Assembly (NCBI RefSeq): GCF_026420845.1
Contig: NZ_JAOWCB010000028.1
Location: 1 to 64,000 of the forward strand
From: Streptomyces sp. PR69
GTDB lineage: Bacteria > Actinomycetota > Actinomycetes > Streptomycetales > Streptomycetaceae
Length of the DNA stretch: 64,000 nt
Direction of reading: 5' to 3'
In this document: positions 26,013-35,060 of the stretch, in pieces
Layout: each line of letters begins with the position of its first letter
How positions within the stretch are numbered: position 1 is the stretch's first letter
Notes under the pieces: model-generated
What the model saw: the letters and a program-made list of their open reading frames with translations, nothing else
What the model was told of the DNA's origin: nothing
Database searches by the model: none
Made by a program: the position numbers and the translations under genes

Positions 26013-28643
26013 CTACGCCTGCGGCAGCGCCGCCAGCTGCGCGGTGATGCGCTCGATGTCCTCCTCGGCCTTGGCCAGCCGGGTACGGATCTTGTCGACG
26101 ACCTGGTCCGGGGCCTTGGCCAGGAAGGCTTCGTTGCCGAGCTTCGCCTGCGCCTGCGCCTTCTCCTTCTCGGCCGCGCCGAGGTCCTTCGTCAGCCGCT
26201 TGCGCTCCGCCGGGACGTCGATCGCCCCGGAGAGGTCGAGGGCGACGACCGCACCGGCGACCGGCAGGGTCGCGGTGGCGTGGAAGCCCTCGCCCTCGGG
26301 CTGGAGACGCAGCAGCTGCCGGATGGCGGGCTCGTGCGCGGCCAGCTCGGCGCCGGACAGATCCAGGCGGGCCGGGACCTTCTGGCCGGGCTGCAGCCCC
26401 TGGTCGGAGCGGAAGCGGCGGACCTCGGTGATCACCTGCTGGAGGTTCTCGATCTCCCGCTCGGCGGCCTGGTCGCGAAAGCCGCTGTCCTTCGGCCAGT
26501 CGGCGATGACGACCGACTCCTGCCCGGTGAGCGTGGTCCACAGCGTCTCGGTGACGAAGGGGACGACCGGGTGCAGCAGCCGCAGCATCACGTCCAGGAC
26601 CTCGCCGAGCACCCGGCCGGAAACCCGGGCCGGCTCGCCGCCCTCGAAGAAGGTGGTCTTGGACAGCTCGACATACCAGTCGAAGACCTCGTCCCAGGCG
26701 AAGTGGAACAGGGTCTCGGACAACTTGGCGAACTGGTAGTCCTCGTAGTACGCGTCCACCTCGGCGACGACCGAGTTGAGCCGGGAGAGGATCCACCGGT
26801 CGGCAGCGGACATCTGCTCCGGGCCGGGCAGCGGGCCCTCGACGGTCGCGCCGTTCATCAGCGCGAAGCGGGTGGCGTTCCAGATCTTGTTGGCGAAGTT
26901 GCGGGAGCCCTGGACCCAGTCCTCGCCGATCGGGACGTCGACGCCCGGGTTGGCGCCGCGGGCGAGGGTGAAGCGCAGCGCGTCGGAGCCGTACTTGTCC
27001 ATCCAGTCCAGCGGATTGACCGCGTTGCCAAAGGACTTGGACATCTTCTTGCCGAACTGGTCGCGGACCATGCCGTGCAGGGCGATGGTGTGGAACGGCG
27101 GGGTGCCGTCCATCGCGTACAGGCCGAACATCATCATCCGGGCGACCCAGAAGAAGAGGATGTCGTAGCCGGTGACCAGGACGGAGTTCGGGTAGAACTT
27201 CGCCAGGCTCTCGGTCTGCTCGGGCCAGCCGAGCGTGGAGAACGGCCACAGACCGGAGGAGAACCAGGTGTCCAGGACGTCGGTCTCCTGGGTCCAGCCC
27301 TCGCCGGACGGGGGCTCCTCGTCCGGGCCGACGCAGACGACCTCGCCGTCCGGTCCGTACCAGACGGGGACGCGGTGGCCCCACCACAGCTGGCGCGAGA
27401 TGCACCAGTCGTGGAGGTTGTCGACCCAGTCGAAGTACCGCTTCTCCATCTCCTGCGGATGGATCTTCACCTTGCCGTCGCGGACGGCGTCACCCGCGGC
27501 CTGGGCGAGCGGGCCGACCTTGACCCACCACTGCATGGACAGCCGCGGCTCGATGGTGGTCTTGCAGCGGGAGCAGTGGCCGACGGAGTGGGTGTACGGC
27601 CGCTTCTCGGCGACGATCCGGCCCTCGGCGCGCAGGGCGCCGACGATGGCGCTCCGCGCCTCCAGCCGGTCAAGGCCCAGGAACGGCCCATGCGCGGTGA
27701 TGATCGCGTGCTCGTCCATGACGGCGAGGTTCGGCAGGTTATGGCGCTGGCCGATCTCGAAGTCATTCGGATCGTGGGCCGGGGTGACCTTGACGGCGCC
27801 GGTGCCGAACTCGGGGTCGACGTGTGCGTCGGCGACGACGGGGATGCGGCGGCCGGTGAGCGGCAGCTCGATCTCCTTGCCGACGAGGTGGCGGTAGCGC
27901 TCGTCGTCCGGGTGGACGGCGACGGCCGTGTCGCCGAGCATCGTCTCAGCGCGGGTGGTGGCGACGACGATGGACTCCTCGCCCTCGCCGTACCGGATCG
28001 AGACCAGCTCACCGTCGTCGTCCTGGTACTCCACCTCGATGTCCGAGATGGCCGTCAGACAGCGCGGACACCAGTTGATGATCCGCTCGGCGCGGTAGAT
28101 CAGCTCGTCGTCGTAGAGCTTCTTGAAGATCGTCTGGACGGCCTTGGACAGGCCCTCGTCCATGGTGAAGCGCTCACGCGACCAGGCGACGCCGTCGCCC
28201 AGGCGCTTCATCTGCCCGGAGATCTGCCCGCCGGACTCGCCCTTCCACTGCCAGACGCGCTCGATGAACGCCTCCCGGCCGAGGTCATGGCGGGACTTGC
28301 CCTCCTTGGCGAGTTCCCGCTCGACGACGTTCTGCGTGGCGATGCCGGCGTGGTCCATGCCGGGCTGCCACAGCGCCTCGAAGCCCTGCATCCGCTTGCG
28401 GCGGGTGAGGGCGTCGATCAGCGTGTGCTCGAAGGCATGCCCCAGATGCAGGCTGCCGGTGACGTTCGGCGGCGGGATGACGATGGTGTACGGGGGCTTG
28501 TCGCTCTTGGCGTCCGCCTCAAAGTAACCGCGCTCTACCCAGCGCTCGTACAGCTCTCCCTCTACCTCGGCCGGCGCGTACTGGGTCGGCAGTTCGGGGG
28601 CGGATGCTGGCGGCTGCTGCGATGAGTTCTCGGTCACGGGCAC
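26013..28643 (-). CDS. valS: Valyl-tRNA synthetase
   Basis: Charges tRNA-Val with valine. The 876-residue class I synthetase has the HIGH-type motif in PPPNVTGSLHLGHAF near residue 59, an editing domain, and KMSKS in GKKMSKSFGNAVNP. An anticodon-binding domain and a C-terminal coiled-coil arm follow (KRLTKDLGAAEKEKAQAQ to the end). The start is GTG 28643 or GTG 28637 (VTENSS); neither has a strong ribosome-binding site. It is divergent from the gene at 28775 with a 131-bp shared promoter region. Confidence 0.97.
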   Translation of the reverse strand: MPVTENSSQQPPASAPELPTQYAPAEVEGELYERWVERGYFEADAKSDKPPYTIVIPPPNVTGSLHLGHAFEHTLIDALTRRKRMQGFEALWQPGMDHAGIATQNVVERELAKEGKSRHDLGREAFIERVWQWKGESGGQISGQMKRLGDGVAWSRERFTMDEGLSKAVQTIFKKLYDDELIYRAERIINWCPRCLTAISDIEVEYQDDDGELVSIRYGEGEESIVVATTRAETMLGDTAVAVHPDDERYRHLVGKEIELPLTGRRIPVVADAHVDPEFGTGAVKVTPAHDPNDFEIGQRHNLPNLAVMDEHAIITAHGPFLGLDRLEARSAIVGALRAEGRIVAEKRPYTHSVGHCSRCKTTIEPRLSMQWWVKVGPLAQAAGDAVRDGKVKIHPQEMEKRYFDWVDNLHDWCISRQLWWGHRVPVWYGPDGEVVCVGPDEEPPSGEGWTQETDVLDTWFSSGLWPFSTLGWPEQTESLAKFYPNSVLVTGYDILFFWVARMMMFGLYAMDGTPPFHTIALHGMVRDQFGKKMSKSFGNAVNPLDWMDKYGSDALRFTLARGANPGVDVPIGEDWVQGSRNFANKIWNATRFALMNGATVEGPLPGPEQMSAADRWILSRLNSVVAEVDAYYEDYQFAKLSETLFHFAWDEVFDWYVELSKTTFFEGGEPARVSGRVLGEVLDVMLRLLHPVVPFVTETLWTTLTGQESVVIADWPKDSGFRDQAAEREIENLQQVITEVRRFRSDQGLQPGQKVPARLDLSGAELAAHEPAIRQLLRLQPEGEGFHATATLPVAGAVVALDLSGAIDVPAERKRLTKDLGAAEKEKAQAQAKLGNEAFLAKAPDQVVDKIRTRLAKAEEDIERITAQLAALPQA

Positions 28644-28774
28644 AGTTTAGAGGTGTCACAGGCTCGTACTGAAACGGGAATGTTCGGTAACGGAGTGGGC
28701 CCCGCCGACGCGCGGGGCCGCGGCTTCCGCCAGGATGTTCGCACCACATAAGCATCTGGAGGGGAACCCAGACC

Positions 28775-29707
28775 ATGAGCTACAACCAGCCGGGCCCGTA
28801 CGGCGGCCAGCCCCCGCAGCACCCCGGGCCGTACGGCCAGCAGCCGCCGCAGCCCGGCTACGGGTACCCCCAGCAGCCCCAGCAGCCCCAGCCCGGCTAT
28901 GGCTACCCCCAGCAGCAGCAGCCGGGCCCGTACGGACAGCCGCCCCAGCCCGCTCCGTACGGCCAGCAGCCGCCCTTCCCCCAGCAGCCCGGCTACCCCG
29001 GCGCCCCGGTCCCGCCCCCGCCGCCGGCCCCGAAGAAGAAGACGGGCCTGATCGTCGCCTCGGCGGCAGTGGCGCTCGCGGTGCTCGGCGCGGGGGTGTA
29101 CTACCTGATGGGCGGCGGCAGCAGCTCCTCGGTCGCGGATGACGGGCCGCACAAGCTGATCACTCCGGAGACGGTGATCGGCAGTGAGTACAAAAAGGAC
29201 GAGACCAACAGCGGCTCCGGCGACAAGAACATGAAGAAGGCCGAGTCCTGGGGCGTCAAGAACGCCAAGAAGGTCAGCGCCGGATATCAGTCCGGGGACG
29301 AGAACAACCCGCTGGCCGGCAAGCTGCTGCACTTCAGCGGCGTGTACGGCGAGATCGAGGACCCGGAGGCGGTCCTCGACAGCCTCTTCGCCCATATGAG
29401 GTCCGAGGCCGAGAAGGACAAGCGCGAAGAGGCCGAGCTGGTGGGCAGCCCGAAGGAGTACACGCCCGCCGAGCTCAAGGGCGCGGTCCTCAAGTGCCAG
29501 GACATCAAGTCGACGCCCGACGCGGGCGCTTCGAGCGGTGGTCCGAGCGAGTTCACGATGACGGTGTGCGCTTGGGCCGACCACAGCACGGTGGGCTTGG
29601 CGATGCCCATCGACATGGCCGCGGCCATCACCGGCAAGGCGGGCAGCGCCGAGGAGGCCGCCGGCCTGACCGCCAAGCTGCGCAACGACGTGCGCGTCAA
29701 GCTGTAG
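28775..29707 (+). CDS. Pro/Gln/Gly/Tyr-rich membrane-anchored protein of unknown function
   Basis: The 310-residue protein starts with about 85 residues of PGYGYPQQ/PGPYGQ repeats. A basic stop (APKKK) and one membrane segment (TGLIVASAAVALAVLGAGVYYLM, residues about 90-112) follow, then an extracellular domain of about 195 residues ending DVRVKL. The layout is N-in, with a disordered cytoplasmic tail and the folded part outside. Two cysteines in the outer domain (KCQDIK and TVCAW) could form a disulfide. It sits between valS and clpX in a place where Streptomyces usually carry such a gene. No enzymatic motif is seen. The ATG at 28775 follows GGAGGGG. Confidence 0.85.
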   Translation: MSYNQPGPYGGQPPQHPGPYGQQPPQPGYGYPQQPQQPQPGYGYPQQQQPGPYGQPPQPAPYGQQPPFPQQPGYPGAPVPPPPPAPKKKTGLIVASAAVALAVLGAGVYYLMGGGSSSSVADDGPHKLITPETVIGSEYKKDETNSGSGDKNMKKAESWGVKNAKKVSAGYQSGDENNPLAGKLLHFSGVYGEIEDPEAVLDSLFAHMRSEAEKDKREEAELVGSPKEYTPAELKGAVLKCQDIKSTPDAGASSGGPSEFTMTVCAWADHSTVGLAMPIDMAAAITGKAGSAEEAAGLTAKLRNDVRVKL

Positions 29708-29721
29708 GAAGCGCCATAGGC

Positions 29722-29760
29722 GAAGGGCGCCCGGTCACCTGAGGTGACCGGGCGCCCTTC
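29722..29760. terminator. Bidirectional terminator before clpX
   Basis: A perfect 18-bp inverted repeat (GAAGGGCGCCCGGTCACC and its complement) around a TGA loop lies between convergent stops at 29707 and 29777. It is one of the strongest hairpins in the window and would end transcription both ways. Confidence 0.9.
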
Positions 29761-29776
29761 TGTGCACAGGATCGCG

Positions 29777-31060
29777 CTACGCGCTCTTCTCGTGGCGGCC
29801 GTCGTTCTTGACGATCCGGGGGACCAGCGTCGGGTTGACGTTGTTGTGGACCACATCCGCCGTGATGACCACCCGGGCGACGTCCTTGCGGGAGGGCACC
29901 TCGTACATCACGGACATCAGGACCTCCTCCATGATGGCGCGCAGGCCGCGCGCGCCCGTGCCGCGGAGGATGGCCTGGTCGGCGATGGCTTCGAGGGCGG
30001 GGCGGTCGAAGTCGAGTTCCACGCCGTCGAGTTCGAAGAGGCGCTGGTACTGCTTGACCAGCGCGTTGCGCGGCTCGACGAGGATCTTGAGGAGGGCCTC
30101 GCGGTCGAGGTTGTGGACGGAGGTGATGACCGGGAGGCGGCCGATGAACTCCGGGATCATGCCGAACTTGACCAGGTCCTCCGGCATGACTTCCTGGAAC
30201 TGGTCGCTGGCCTCGATCTCGCGCTTGGAGCGGATCGTCGCGCCGAAGCCGATGCCCTTGGCGCCCGCCCGGGATTCGATGATCTTCTCCAGGCCGGCGA
30301 AGGCGCCGCCCACGATGAACAGGACGTTCGTCGTGTCGATCTGGATGAACTCCTGGTGCGGGTGCTTGCGCCCGCCCTGCGGGGGCACGGAGGCGGTGGT
30401 GCCCTCCAGGATCTTCAGCAGGGCCTGCTGCACGCCCTCGCCGGAGACATCCCGGGTGATCGACGGATTTTCGCTCTTACGGGCGACCTTGTCGATCTCG
30501 TCGATGTAGATGATCCCCGTCTCGGCCTTCTTGACGTCGTAGTCGGCGGCCTGGATCAGCTTCAGCAGAATGTTCTCGACGTCCTCGCCGACATAGCCCG
30601 CCTCGGTGAGCGCGGTGGCGTCCGCGATGGCGAAGGGGACGTTCAGCATACGGGCCAGGGTCTGCGCGAGGAGCGTCTTGCCGGAGCCCGTGGGGCCGAG
30701 CAGCAGGATGTTGGATTTGGCGAGTTCGATGCCGTCGTCCCTGCCCTGCGGGCCGCCGTTCTCACCGGCCTGGACACGCTTGTAGTGGTTGTAGACCGCG
30801 ACCGAGAGGGCCTTCTTCGCGGGCTCCTGCCCGACGACGTACCCCTCAAGGAACTCGTAGATCTCGCGCGGCTTGGGGAGTTCCTCCCAGCGCACTTCCG
30901 AGGTCTCGGCGAGCTCCTCCTCGATGATCTCGTTGCAGAGGTCGATGCACTCGTCGCAGATATACACACCGGGGCCTGCGATGAGCTTCTTCACCTGCTT
31001 CTGGCTCTTCCCGCAGAACGAGCACTTGAGCAGATCGCCGCCATCACCGATGCGTGCCAC
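29777..31060 (-). CDS. clpX: ATP-dependent Clp protease ATPase subunit ClpX
   Basis: Unfoldase that feeds substrates to ClpP. The 427-residue protein has the N-terminal zinc domain (CSFCGKSQ and YICDECIDLC). The AAA+ domain carries Walker A GPTGSGKTLL, Walker B IIYIDEIDK and the pore/sensor region, and a small C-terminal domain ends the protein. The GTG at 31060 (VARIGDGGDLLKCSFCGKS) has AAGGGGAAG upstream and matches the family start. An open frame to 31171 is discounted. It lies 145 bp downstream of clpP2 with a hairpin between them, so it may have its own promoter. Confidence 0.97.
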   Translation of the reverse strand: MARIGDGGDLLKCSFCGKSQKQVKKLIAGPGVYICDECIDLCNEIIEEELAETSEVRWEELPKPREIYEFLEGYVVGQEPAKKALSVAVYNHYKRVQAGENGGPQGRDDGIELAKSNILLLGPTGSGKTLLAQTLARMLNVPFAIADATALTEAGYVGEDVENILLKLIQAADYDVKKAETGIIYIDEIDKVARKSENPSITRDVSGEGVQQALLKILEGTTASVPPQGGRKHPHQEFIQIDTTNVLFIVGGAFAGLEKIIESRAGAKGIGFGATIRSKREIEASDQFQEVMPEDLVKFGMIPEFIGRLPVITSVHNLDREALLKILVEPRNALVKQYQRLFELDGVELDFDRPALEAIADQAILRGTGARGLRAIMEEVLMSVMYEVPSRKDVARVVITADVVHNNVNPTLVPRIVKNDGRHEKSA

Positions 31061-31156
31061 GAGGTGCTTCCCCTTCGCCTGGGAGCGGCTTGGTGCAGCC
31101 GGCTCCTGGTGCCTCATATCCGACGGTACCTTGCCGGGCCCCCCGTTCGGGCCCCC

Positions 31157-31192
31157 CTTGGCGCGGTTCACATTGTCGTGTACCGCGCCAAG
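31157..31192 (-). terminator. Hairpin between clpP2 and clpX
   Basis: An 11-bp perfect stem (CTTGGCGCGGT / ACCGCGCCAAG) with a 14-base loop starts 13 bp after the clpP2 stop. It may end or attenuate the clpP1-clpP2 transcript before clpX. Confidence 0.55.
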
Positions 31193-31205
31193 GATGCGGG
31201 TTTCG

Positions 31206-31865
31206 TCAGGCGGCCGCTGCCGCCGCGCTCTTGCGAGTGGAGACGATCTGGTCGATCAGGCCGTACTCGAGCGCGTCCTCAGCGGTGAGGATCTTGTCAC
31301 GCTCGATGTCGTCGCGGATCTTCTCCAGCGGGGTGGAGGAGTGCTTGGCCAGCATCTCCTCAAGCTGGGTGCGCATCCGCAGGATCTCGTTGGCGGCGAT
31401 CTCCAGGTCGGAGAGCTGCTCGCGGCCGGTCTGCGAGGACGGCTGGTGGATCAGCACGCGCGCGTGCGGCAGGGCCATGCGCTTGCCGGGCGTGCCGGCG
31501 GCCAGCAGCACGGCCGCGGCGGAGGCCGCCTGGCCCATGCAGACCGTCTGGATGTCCGGCTTCACGAACTGCATCGTGTCGTAGATCGCGGTGAGCGCCG
31601 TGAAGGAACCGCCGGGGCTGTTGATGTAGACGGAGATGTCGCGGTCCGGGTCCATCGACTCCAGGCACAGCAGCTGCGCCATGACGTCGTTGGCGGAGGC
31701 GTCGTCGATCTGCACGCCGAGGAAGATCACGCGCTCCTCGAAGAGCTTGGCGTACGGGTCGTACTCGCGCACGCCCTGCGAGGTGCGCTCGACGAAGCGC
31801 GGGACGACATAGCGGTTGTCCACCTGGGGGCCGGTGTAGAGGCCGCTCGCGGAGAAGTCAGTCAT
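31206..31865 (-). CDS. clpP2: ClpP protease subunit (ClpP2 type)
   Basis: Serine peptidase ring subunit of the Clp protease. Counting from ATG 31865 the protein has 219 residues with catalytic Ser115 (MGQAASAAAVLL) and His140 (VLIHQPSS). The Asp lies in the DDIERDKILTAEDA stretch. The NRYVVPRFVERTSQGVREYDP N-terminus is typical of actinobacterial ClpP2. An ATG at 31880 (MVNTHM) is possible, but the AGG before it is too close. It lies 72 bp downstream of clpP1 in the same direction; the two rings are thought to assemble together in actinobacteria. Confidence 0.95.
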   Translation of the reverse strand: MTDFSASGLYTGPQVDNRYVVPRFVERTSQGVREYDPYAKLFEERVIFLGVQIDDASANDVMAQLLCLESMDPDRDISVYINSPGGSFTALTAIYDTMQFVKPDIQTVCMGQAASAAAVLLAAGTPGKRMALPHARVLIHQPSSQTGREQLSDLEIAANEILRMRTQLEEMLAKHSSTPLEKIRDDIERDKILTAEDALEYGLIDQIVSTRKSAAAAAA

Positions 31866-31937
31866 GTGGGTGTTCACCATCCTGGTGGGGCTCAGAGGGA
31901 GGGGCGGGGACGCCGGGGCCGTCCGTCAGGCTCGGGC

Positions 31938-32555
31938 TCAGGCGCCGGTGCCGCCGCCGCCAGGAACGCCCGACGCGGCAGAGATGATCTCGTCGATGAG
32001 GCCGTACTCCTTGGCCTCCTCGGACGTGAACCAGCGGTCCCGGTCGCCGTCGCGGATGATCGTCTCCACGGTCTGGCCGGAGTGGTGGGCGGTGATCTCG
32101 GCCATGCGCTTCTTGGTGCGCAGCAGATACTCGGCCTGGATCTTGATGTCCGAGGCGGTGCCGCCGATGCCGGCGGAACCCTGGTGCATCAGGATGTCGG
32201 TGTTCGGCAGTGCGAAGCGCTTGCCCGCGGCGCCGCCCGTCAGCAGGAACTGGCCCATGGAGGCGGCCATGCCCATGCCGATCGTCACCACGTCGTTCGG
32301 GATGTACTGCATGGTGTCGTAGATCGCCATGCCCGCGGTCACCGAGCCGCCGGGGCTGTTGATGTAGAGGTAGATGTCCTTGTCCGGGTCGGCGGCAAGG
32401 AGCAGCATCTGAGCGGTGATCTTGTTGGCGATCTCGTCGTCGACCTGCTGGCCGAGGAAGATGATCCGCTCGCCGAGCAGCCGGTTGTACACATGGTCGC
32501 CGAGGCCGCCACCGATGGACGGCTCACCGGCGGCGAAAGGCATCAGATTCGTCAC
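31938..32555 (-). CDS. clpP1: ClpP protease subunit (ClpP1 type)
   Basis: Second Clp peptidase ring subunit. The 205-residue protein has catalytic Ser99 (GMGMAASMGQ), His124 (ILMHQGSAG) and an Asp in DRDRWF, with the INSPGGSVTAGMAIYDTMQ handle region intact. The segment after His124 reads GSAGIGG where most family members have PSAG. The start is GTG 32555 (MTNLMPFAAGEPSIGGG) with AGGTGG upstream; ATG 32543 is an alternative. It is the first gene of clpP1-clpP2. A ClgR-like operator lies 132 bp upstream. Confidence 0.95.
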   Translation of the reverse strand: MTNLMPFAAGEPSIGGGLGDHVYNRLLGERIIFLGQQVDDEIANKITAQMLLLAADPDKDIYLYINSPGGSVTAGMAIYDTMQYIPNDVVTIGMGMAASMGQFLLTGGAAGKRFALPNTDILMHQGSAGIGGTASDIKIQAEYLLRTKKRMAEITAHHSGQTVETIIRDGDRDRWFTSEEAKEYGLIDEIISAASGVPGGGGTGA

Positions 32556-32686
32556 GTATCCACCTGCTCGTCTCTGACGGCTGCGGCCGTCTTACACGTC
32601 TTGGCACTGGGGGCGGCCACTGACCTGCCCTCGTATTCATGGACCCTAACGCGCAGGTAGGACAACGCCATCCCGGTTCCCGAACT

Positions 32687-32700
32687 GTTCGCTCGGAGCG
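32687..32700. promoter_or_regulatory. Candidate ClgR operator upstream of clpP1P2
   Basis: GTTCGC-TCGGA-GCG matches the GTTCGC-N5-GCG site reported for the Streptomyces Clp regulator ClgR. It lies 132 bp upstream of the clpP1 start, a suitable place for activation. The match was found by eye, and ClgR itself is not in the window. The 303-bp gap 32556-32858 otherwise holds only the tig terminator and a few short GGATGCGCG repeats. Confidence 0.6.
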
Positions 32701-32778
32701 CAAGGTACGTGCGGGAACCATGGTGTGCGCGGGATACGAGGTGCGCATGGTGCCCGGATGCGCGCGGTGTCCGGATGC

Positions 32779-32816
32779 GCGCGGGCCCCGGGCGCAGCGG
32801 AGTGCGCCCGGGGCCC
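32779..32816 (-). terminator. Terminator downstream of tig
   Basis: A perfect 16-bp stem (GCGGGCCCCGGGCGCA / TGCGCCCGGGGCCCGC) with a six-base loop begins 43 bp past the trigger-factor stop. Confidence 0.85.
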
Positions 32817-32858
32817 GCACAGGGGTCCACGGCAGGCCCGGGGAGGGCCCGCGGAGGA

Positions 32859-34292
32859 TCAGGCCTCCGGCTTGTCAGCCTTCTCGGCCTTTTCGGCCTT
32901 CTTCTCCTCGGCCTGCTCGGCGTCGGCGGACTCGCCCTCGACGACGGCCTCGACCGTCTCGGCGGCGGCCTCGGTCTCGTCCTCGTCCTCAAGGTCGACG
33001 ACCTCGCCGTTGGTGTCGAGGACCTTGGCGGCCTCCACGACCACGGCCAGCGCCTTGCCGCGGGCGACCTCGCCGACGAGCACCGGCACCTGGTTGTTCT
33101 CGACGACGGCCTGGGCGAACTGGTCGGGGCTCATGCCGGAGGAGGCCGCACGCCGCATGAGGTGCTCGGTGAGCTCCTCCTGGTTGACGTTCAGCTTCTC
33201 CTTGTTGACCAGCTCGTCGAGGATGAACTGGGTCTTGATGCCCTTGATCGCCTGCTCGCGGGTCTCGGCGTCGAACTCCTCCTCGGTCTTGCCCTGGATC
33301 TCCAGGTACTTGGCGAGGTCGAGGCCCATCTGGCCGAGCTGGTGGTGCTCCAGGTTGTGCTTGCGGGTGCGCACCTCGTCCTCGAGCAGCTTCTCGGGGA
33401 TCGGCACCTCGGCCAGCTTCAGCAGCTCGTCCAGGACGCGCTCCTGGGCCTGGGTGGCCTGGTCGTACTGCTTCATGTTCGCCAGGCGCTTGCGGCTGTC
33501 GGCCTTGAGCTCTTCGAGAGTGTCGAACTCGCTCGCCATCTGGGCGAAGTCGTCGTCCAGCTCGGGCAGCTCGCGGGCGGCGACGGCAGTGACCTTGACG
33601 GTGACCTCCGCCTCCTTGCCCTCGGCGGAGCCGCCCTTGAGGGTGGAGGTGAAGGTGGCCTCGCCGCCGGCCTCCAGACCGGTCACGGCCTCGTCGATGC
33701 CGTCGAGCAGCTCGCCGGAGCCGATGGTGTACTGCACGCCGTCGGCCTTGCCGTCGGCGAGCACCTCGCCGTCGACCTTGGCCTCCAGGTCAAGGGTGAC
33801 GACGTCGCCCTCGGCGGCGGCGCGCTCGACCGGGGTGGTGGAGGCGAAGCGCTCGCGCAGCTGCTCCACGGACTTCTCGACGTCCTCGTCGGTGACCTCG
33901 ACGGCGTCCACGGTGACCTCGATGCCGGAGTAGTCCGGGATCTCGATGGCCGGGCGGATGTCGACCTCGGCGGTGAAGGCCAGCAGCTCGCCGTCCTTCA
34001 GCTCGGTGATGTCGACCTCGGGCTGGCCGAGCGGGTTCACCTCGGCCTCGTTGACGGCCTCGGTGTAGAACTTCGGCAGCGCGTCGTTGACGGCCTCTTC
34101 CAGGACGGCGCCGCGTCCGAACCGCTGGTCGATCACACGGGCCGGGACCTTGCCCTTGCGGAAGCCCTTGACCGTGACCTGCTGGTTGATCTTCTTGTAC
34201 GCCGCGTCGAGGCTGGCCTTGAGCTCCTCGAAGGGCACCTCGACAGTGAGCCGAACCCGAGTCGGGTTCAGGGTCTCCACGGCGCTCTTCAC
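32859..34292 (-). CDS. tig: Trigger factor, ribosome-associated chaperone
   Basis: Binds nascent chains at the ribosome exit and has peptidyl-prolyl isomerase activity. The 477-residue protein has the ribosome-binding signature GFRKGKVPARVIDQRFG near residue 43. The FKBP-like domain (about 150-240) and the helical arms follow. Residues from about 435 are an acidic Glu/Ala-rich tail (EDEDETEAAAETVEAVVEGE) and a Lys/Ala end, common in actinobacteria. The GTG at 34292 (VKSAVETLNPTRVRLTV) has AAGGAG upstream; a longer frame through the tRNA-Pro gene is spurious. It is upstream of clpP1P2 in the same direction but separated by a strong terminator. Confidence 0.97.
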   Translation of the reverse strand: MKSAVETLNPTRVRLTVEVPFEELKASLDAAYKKINQQVTVKGFRKGKVPARVIDQRFGRGAVLEEAVNDALPKFYTEAVNEAEVNPLGQPEVDITELKDGELLAFTAEVDIRPAIEIPDYSGIEVTVDAVEVTDEDVEKSVEQLRERFASTTPVERAAAEGDVVTLDLEAKVDGEVLADGKADGVQYTIGSGELLDGIDEAVTGLEAGGEATFTSTLKGGSAEGKEAEVTVKVTAVAARELPELDDDFAQMASEFDTLEELKADSRKRLANMKQYDQATQAQERVLDELLKLAEVPIPEKLLEDEVRTRKHNLEHHQLGQMGLDLAKYLEIQGKTEEEFDAETREQAIKGIKTQFILDELVNKEKLNVNQEELTEHLMRRAASSGMSPDQFAQAVVENNQVPVLVGEVARGKALAVVVEAAKVLDTNGEVVDLEDEDETEAAAETVEAVVEGESADAEQAEEKKAEKAEKADKPEA

Positions 34293-34475
34293 GGTTCGGT
34301 CTCCTTGGTGGCTGATTCTCTGAGATTCCGCTGGTCCCGCTTGGTCGGCGGTCCAGCCGGTCGGCCCGGTACACCCGGTCTGAGAGACCTTATGAGACAC
34401 ACGGGCACGCAGCTTGCATAGTAACCGCAAGCAGGACGGCCCCCACAACGTGATCTTGTCAGCGCCTGAGGCGAG

Positions 34476-34552
34476 TGGTCGGGGTGGCGGGATTTGAACC
34501 CACGGCCTTCCGCTCCCAAAGCGGACGCGCTGCCAAGCTGCGCCACACCCCG
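34476..34552 (-). tRNA. tRNA-Pro (anticodon TGG)
   Basis: Read on the minus strand, the acceptor stem CGGGGTG pairs with CACCCCG. The anticodon loop is CTTTGGGAG, giving TGG, and the T arm contains GGGTTCAAATCCC. The 3' CCA is encoded (34476-34478) after discriminator A. It is 77 nt with CCA. It lies 183 bp upstream of tig on the same strand. No integrase or duplicated 3' end is nearby. Confidence 0.95.
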
Positions 34553-34697
34553 TTGGTGCGAACGTAGGGTACATGCCCGACGGCGGTTGTCCTGCTCGTT
34601 TAACGGGGTGTGCACCCACGGCCCGGGACCCGCTACGATGCTCTTGCTCGCCGCGGCCCGCGTGACCTCACGCGACGTGCGCCGTGGTGTGGCGTGT

Positions 34698-34768
34698 GCG
34701 GGCGTAGCTCAATGGTAGAGCCCTAGTCTTCCAAACTAGCTACGCGGGTTCGATTCCCGTCGCCCGCT
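34698..34768 (+). tRNA. tRNA-Gly (anticodon TCC)
   Basis: GCGGGCG pairs with CGCCCGC. The anticodon loop is CTTCCAA, giving TCC, and the T arm is CGGGTTCGATTCCCG. It is 71 nt with discriminator T and no encoded CCA. It is divergent from the tRNA-Pro gene 145 bp away. Confidence 0.95.
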
Positions 34769-34780
34769 CTGCCGAGGCTT

Positions 34781-34814
34781 CCGGCCCGGGTCCGCAGCTC
34801 GCGGGCCCGGGCGG
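34781..34814 (+). terminator. Terminator downstream of tRNA-Gly
   Basis: A long, slightly imperfect GC stem (CCGGCCCGGGTCCGC against GCGGGCCCGGGCGG) with a short AGCTC loop begins 12 bp past the tRNA. Confidence 0.65.
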
Positions 34815-34865
34815 AGTCGTTTCGGAGGCCTCACAGATCAGCGTGCCTCTCAGATCAGCGGCTTC

Positions 34866-35060
34866 TCAGAAGCTGATCCCGTTGATCGTGGCCGCTATCG
34901 AGTCGAGAAACCGCTGGATGGACGGGGCCATGCCCGTCGAGGCGAGGAAGAAGCCGAAGAGGGCCGCGACGATGGCCGGACCGGCCTTGAGTGAGCCGCC
35001 GCGGATCAACACCACGAGGACGATCGCCAACAGCAGCACCACAGAGAACGAAATGGCCAC
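34866..35060 (-). CDS. Small hydrophobic protein of unknown function
   Basis: A 64-residue protein with one clear membrane segment (FSVVLLLAIVLVVLI) and a second hydrophobic stretch (GPAIVAALFGFFLAST). It ends in an amphipathic tail (IQRFLDSIAATINGISF). The codons show normal third-position GC bias and the ATG at 35060 fits. Small proteins of this type are conserved across Streptomyces, but no function is known to me. It is a stand-alone gene between tRNA-Gly and the phosphatase gene, on the minus strand. Confidence 0.75.
   Translation of the reverse strand: MAISFSVVLLLAIVLVVLIRGGSLKAGPAIVAALFGFFLASTGMAPSIQRFLDSIAATINGISF

Noticed and set aside
26280..28625. Plus-strand open frame of 781 codons antisense to valS
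   Set aside because: valS has HIGH and KMSKS motifs; the antisense frame has none.
34476..34768. Integrated element at the tRNA-Pro or tRNA-Gly gene
   Set aside because: No integrase, excisionase or duplicated tRNA 3' end is found nearby. Flanking genes are core chromosome.
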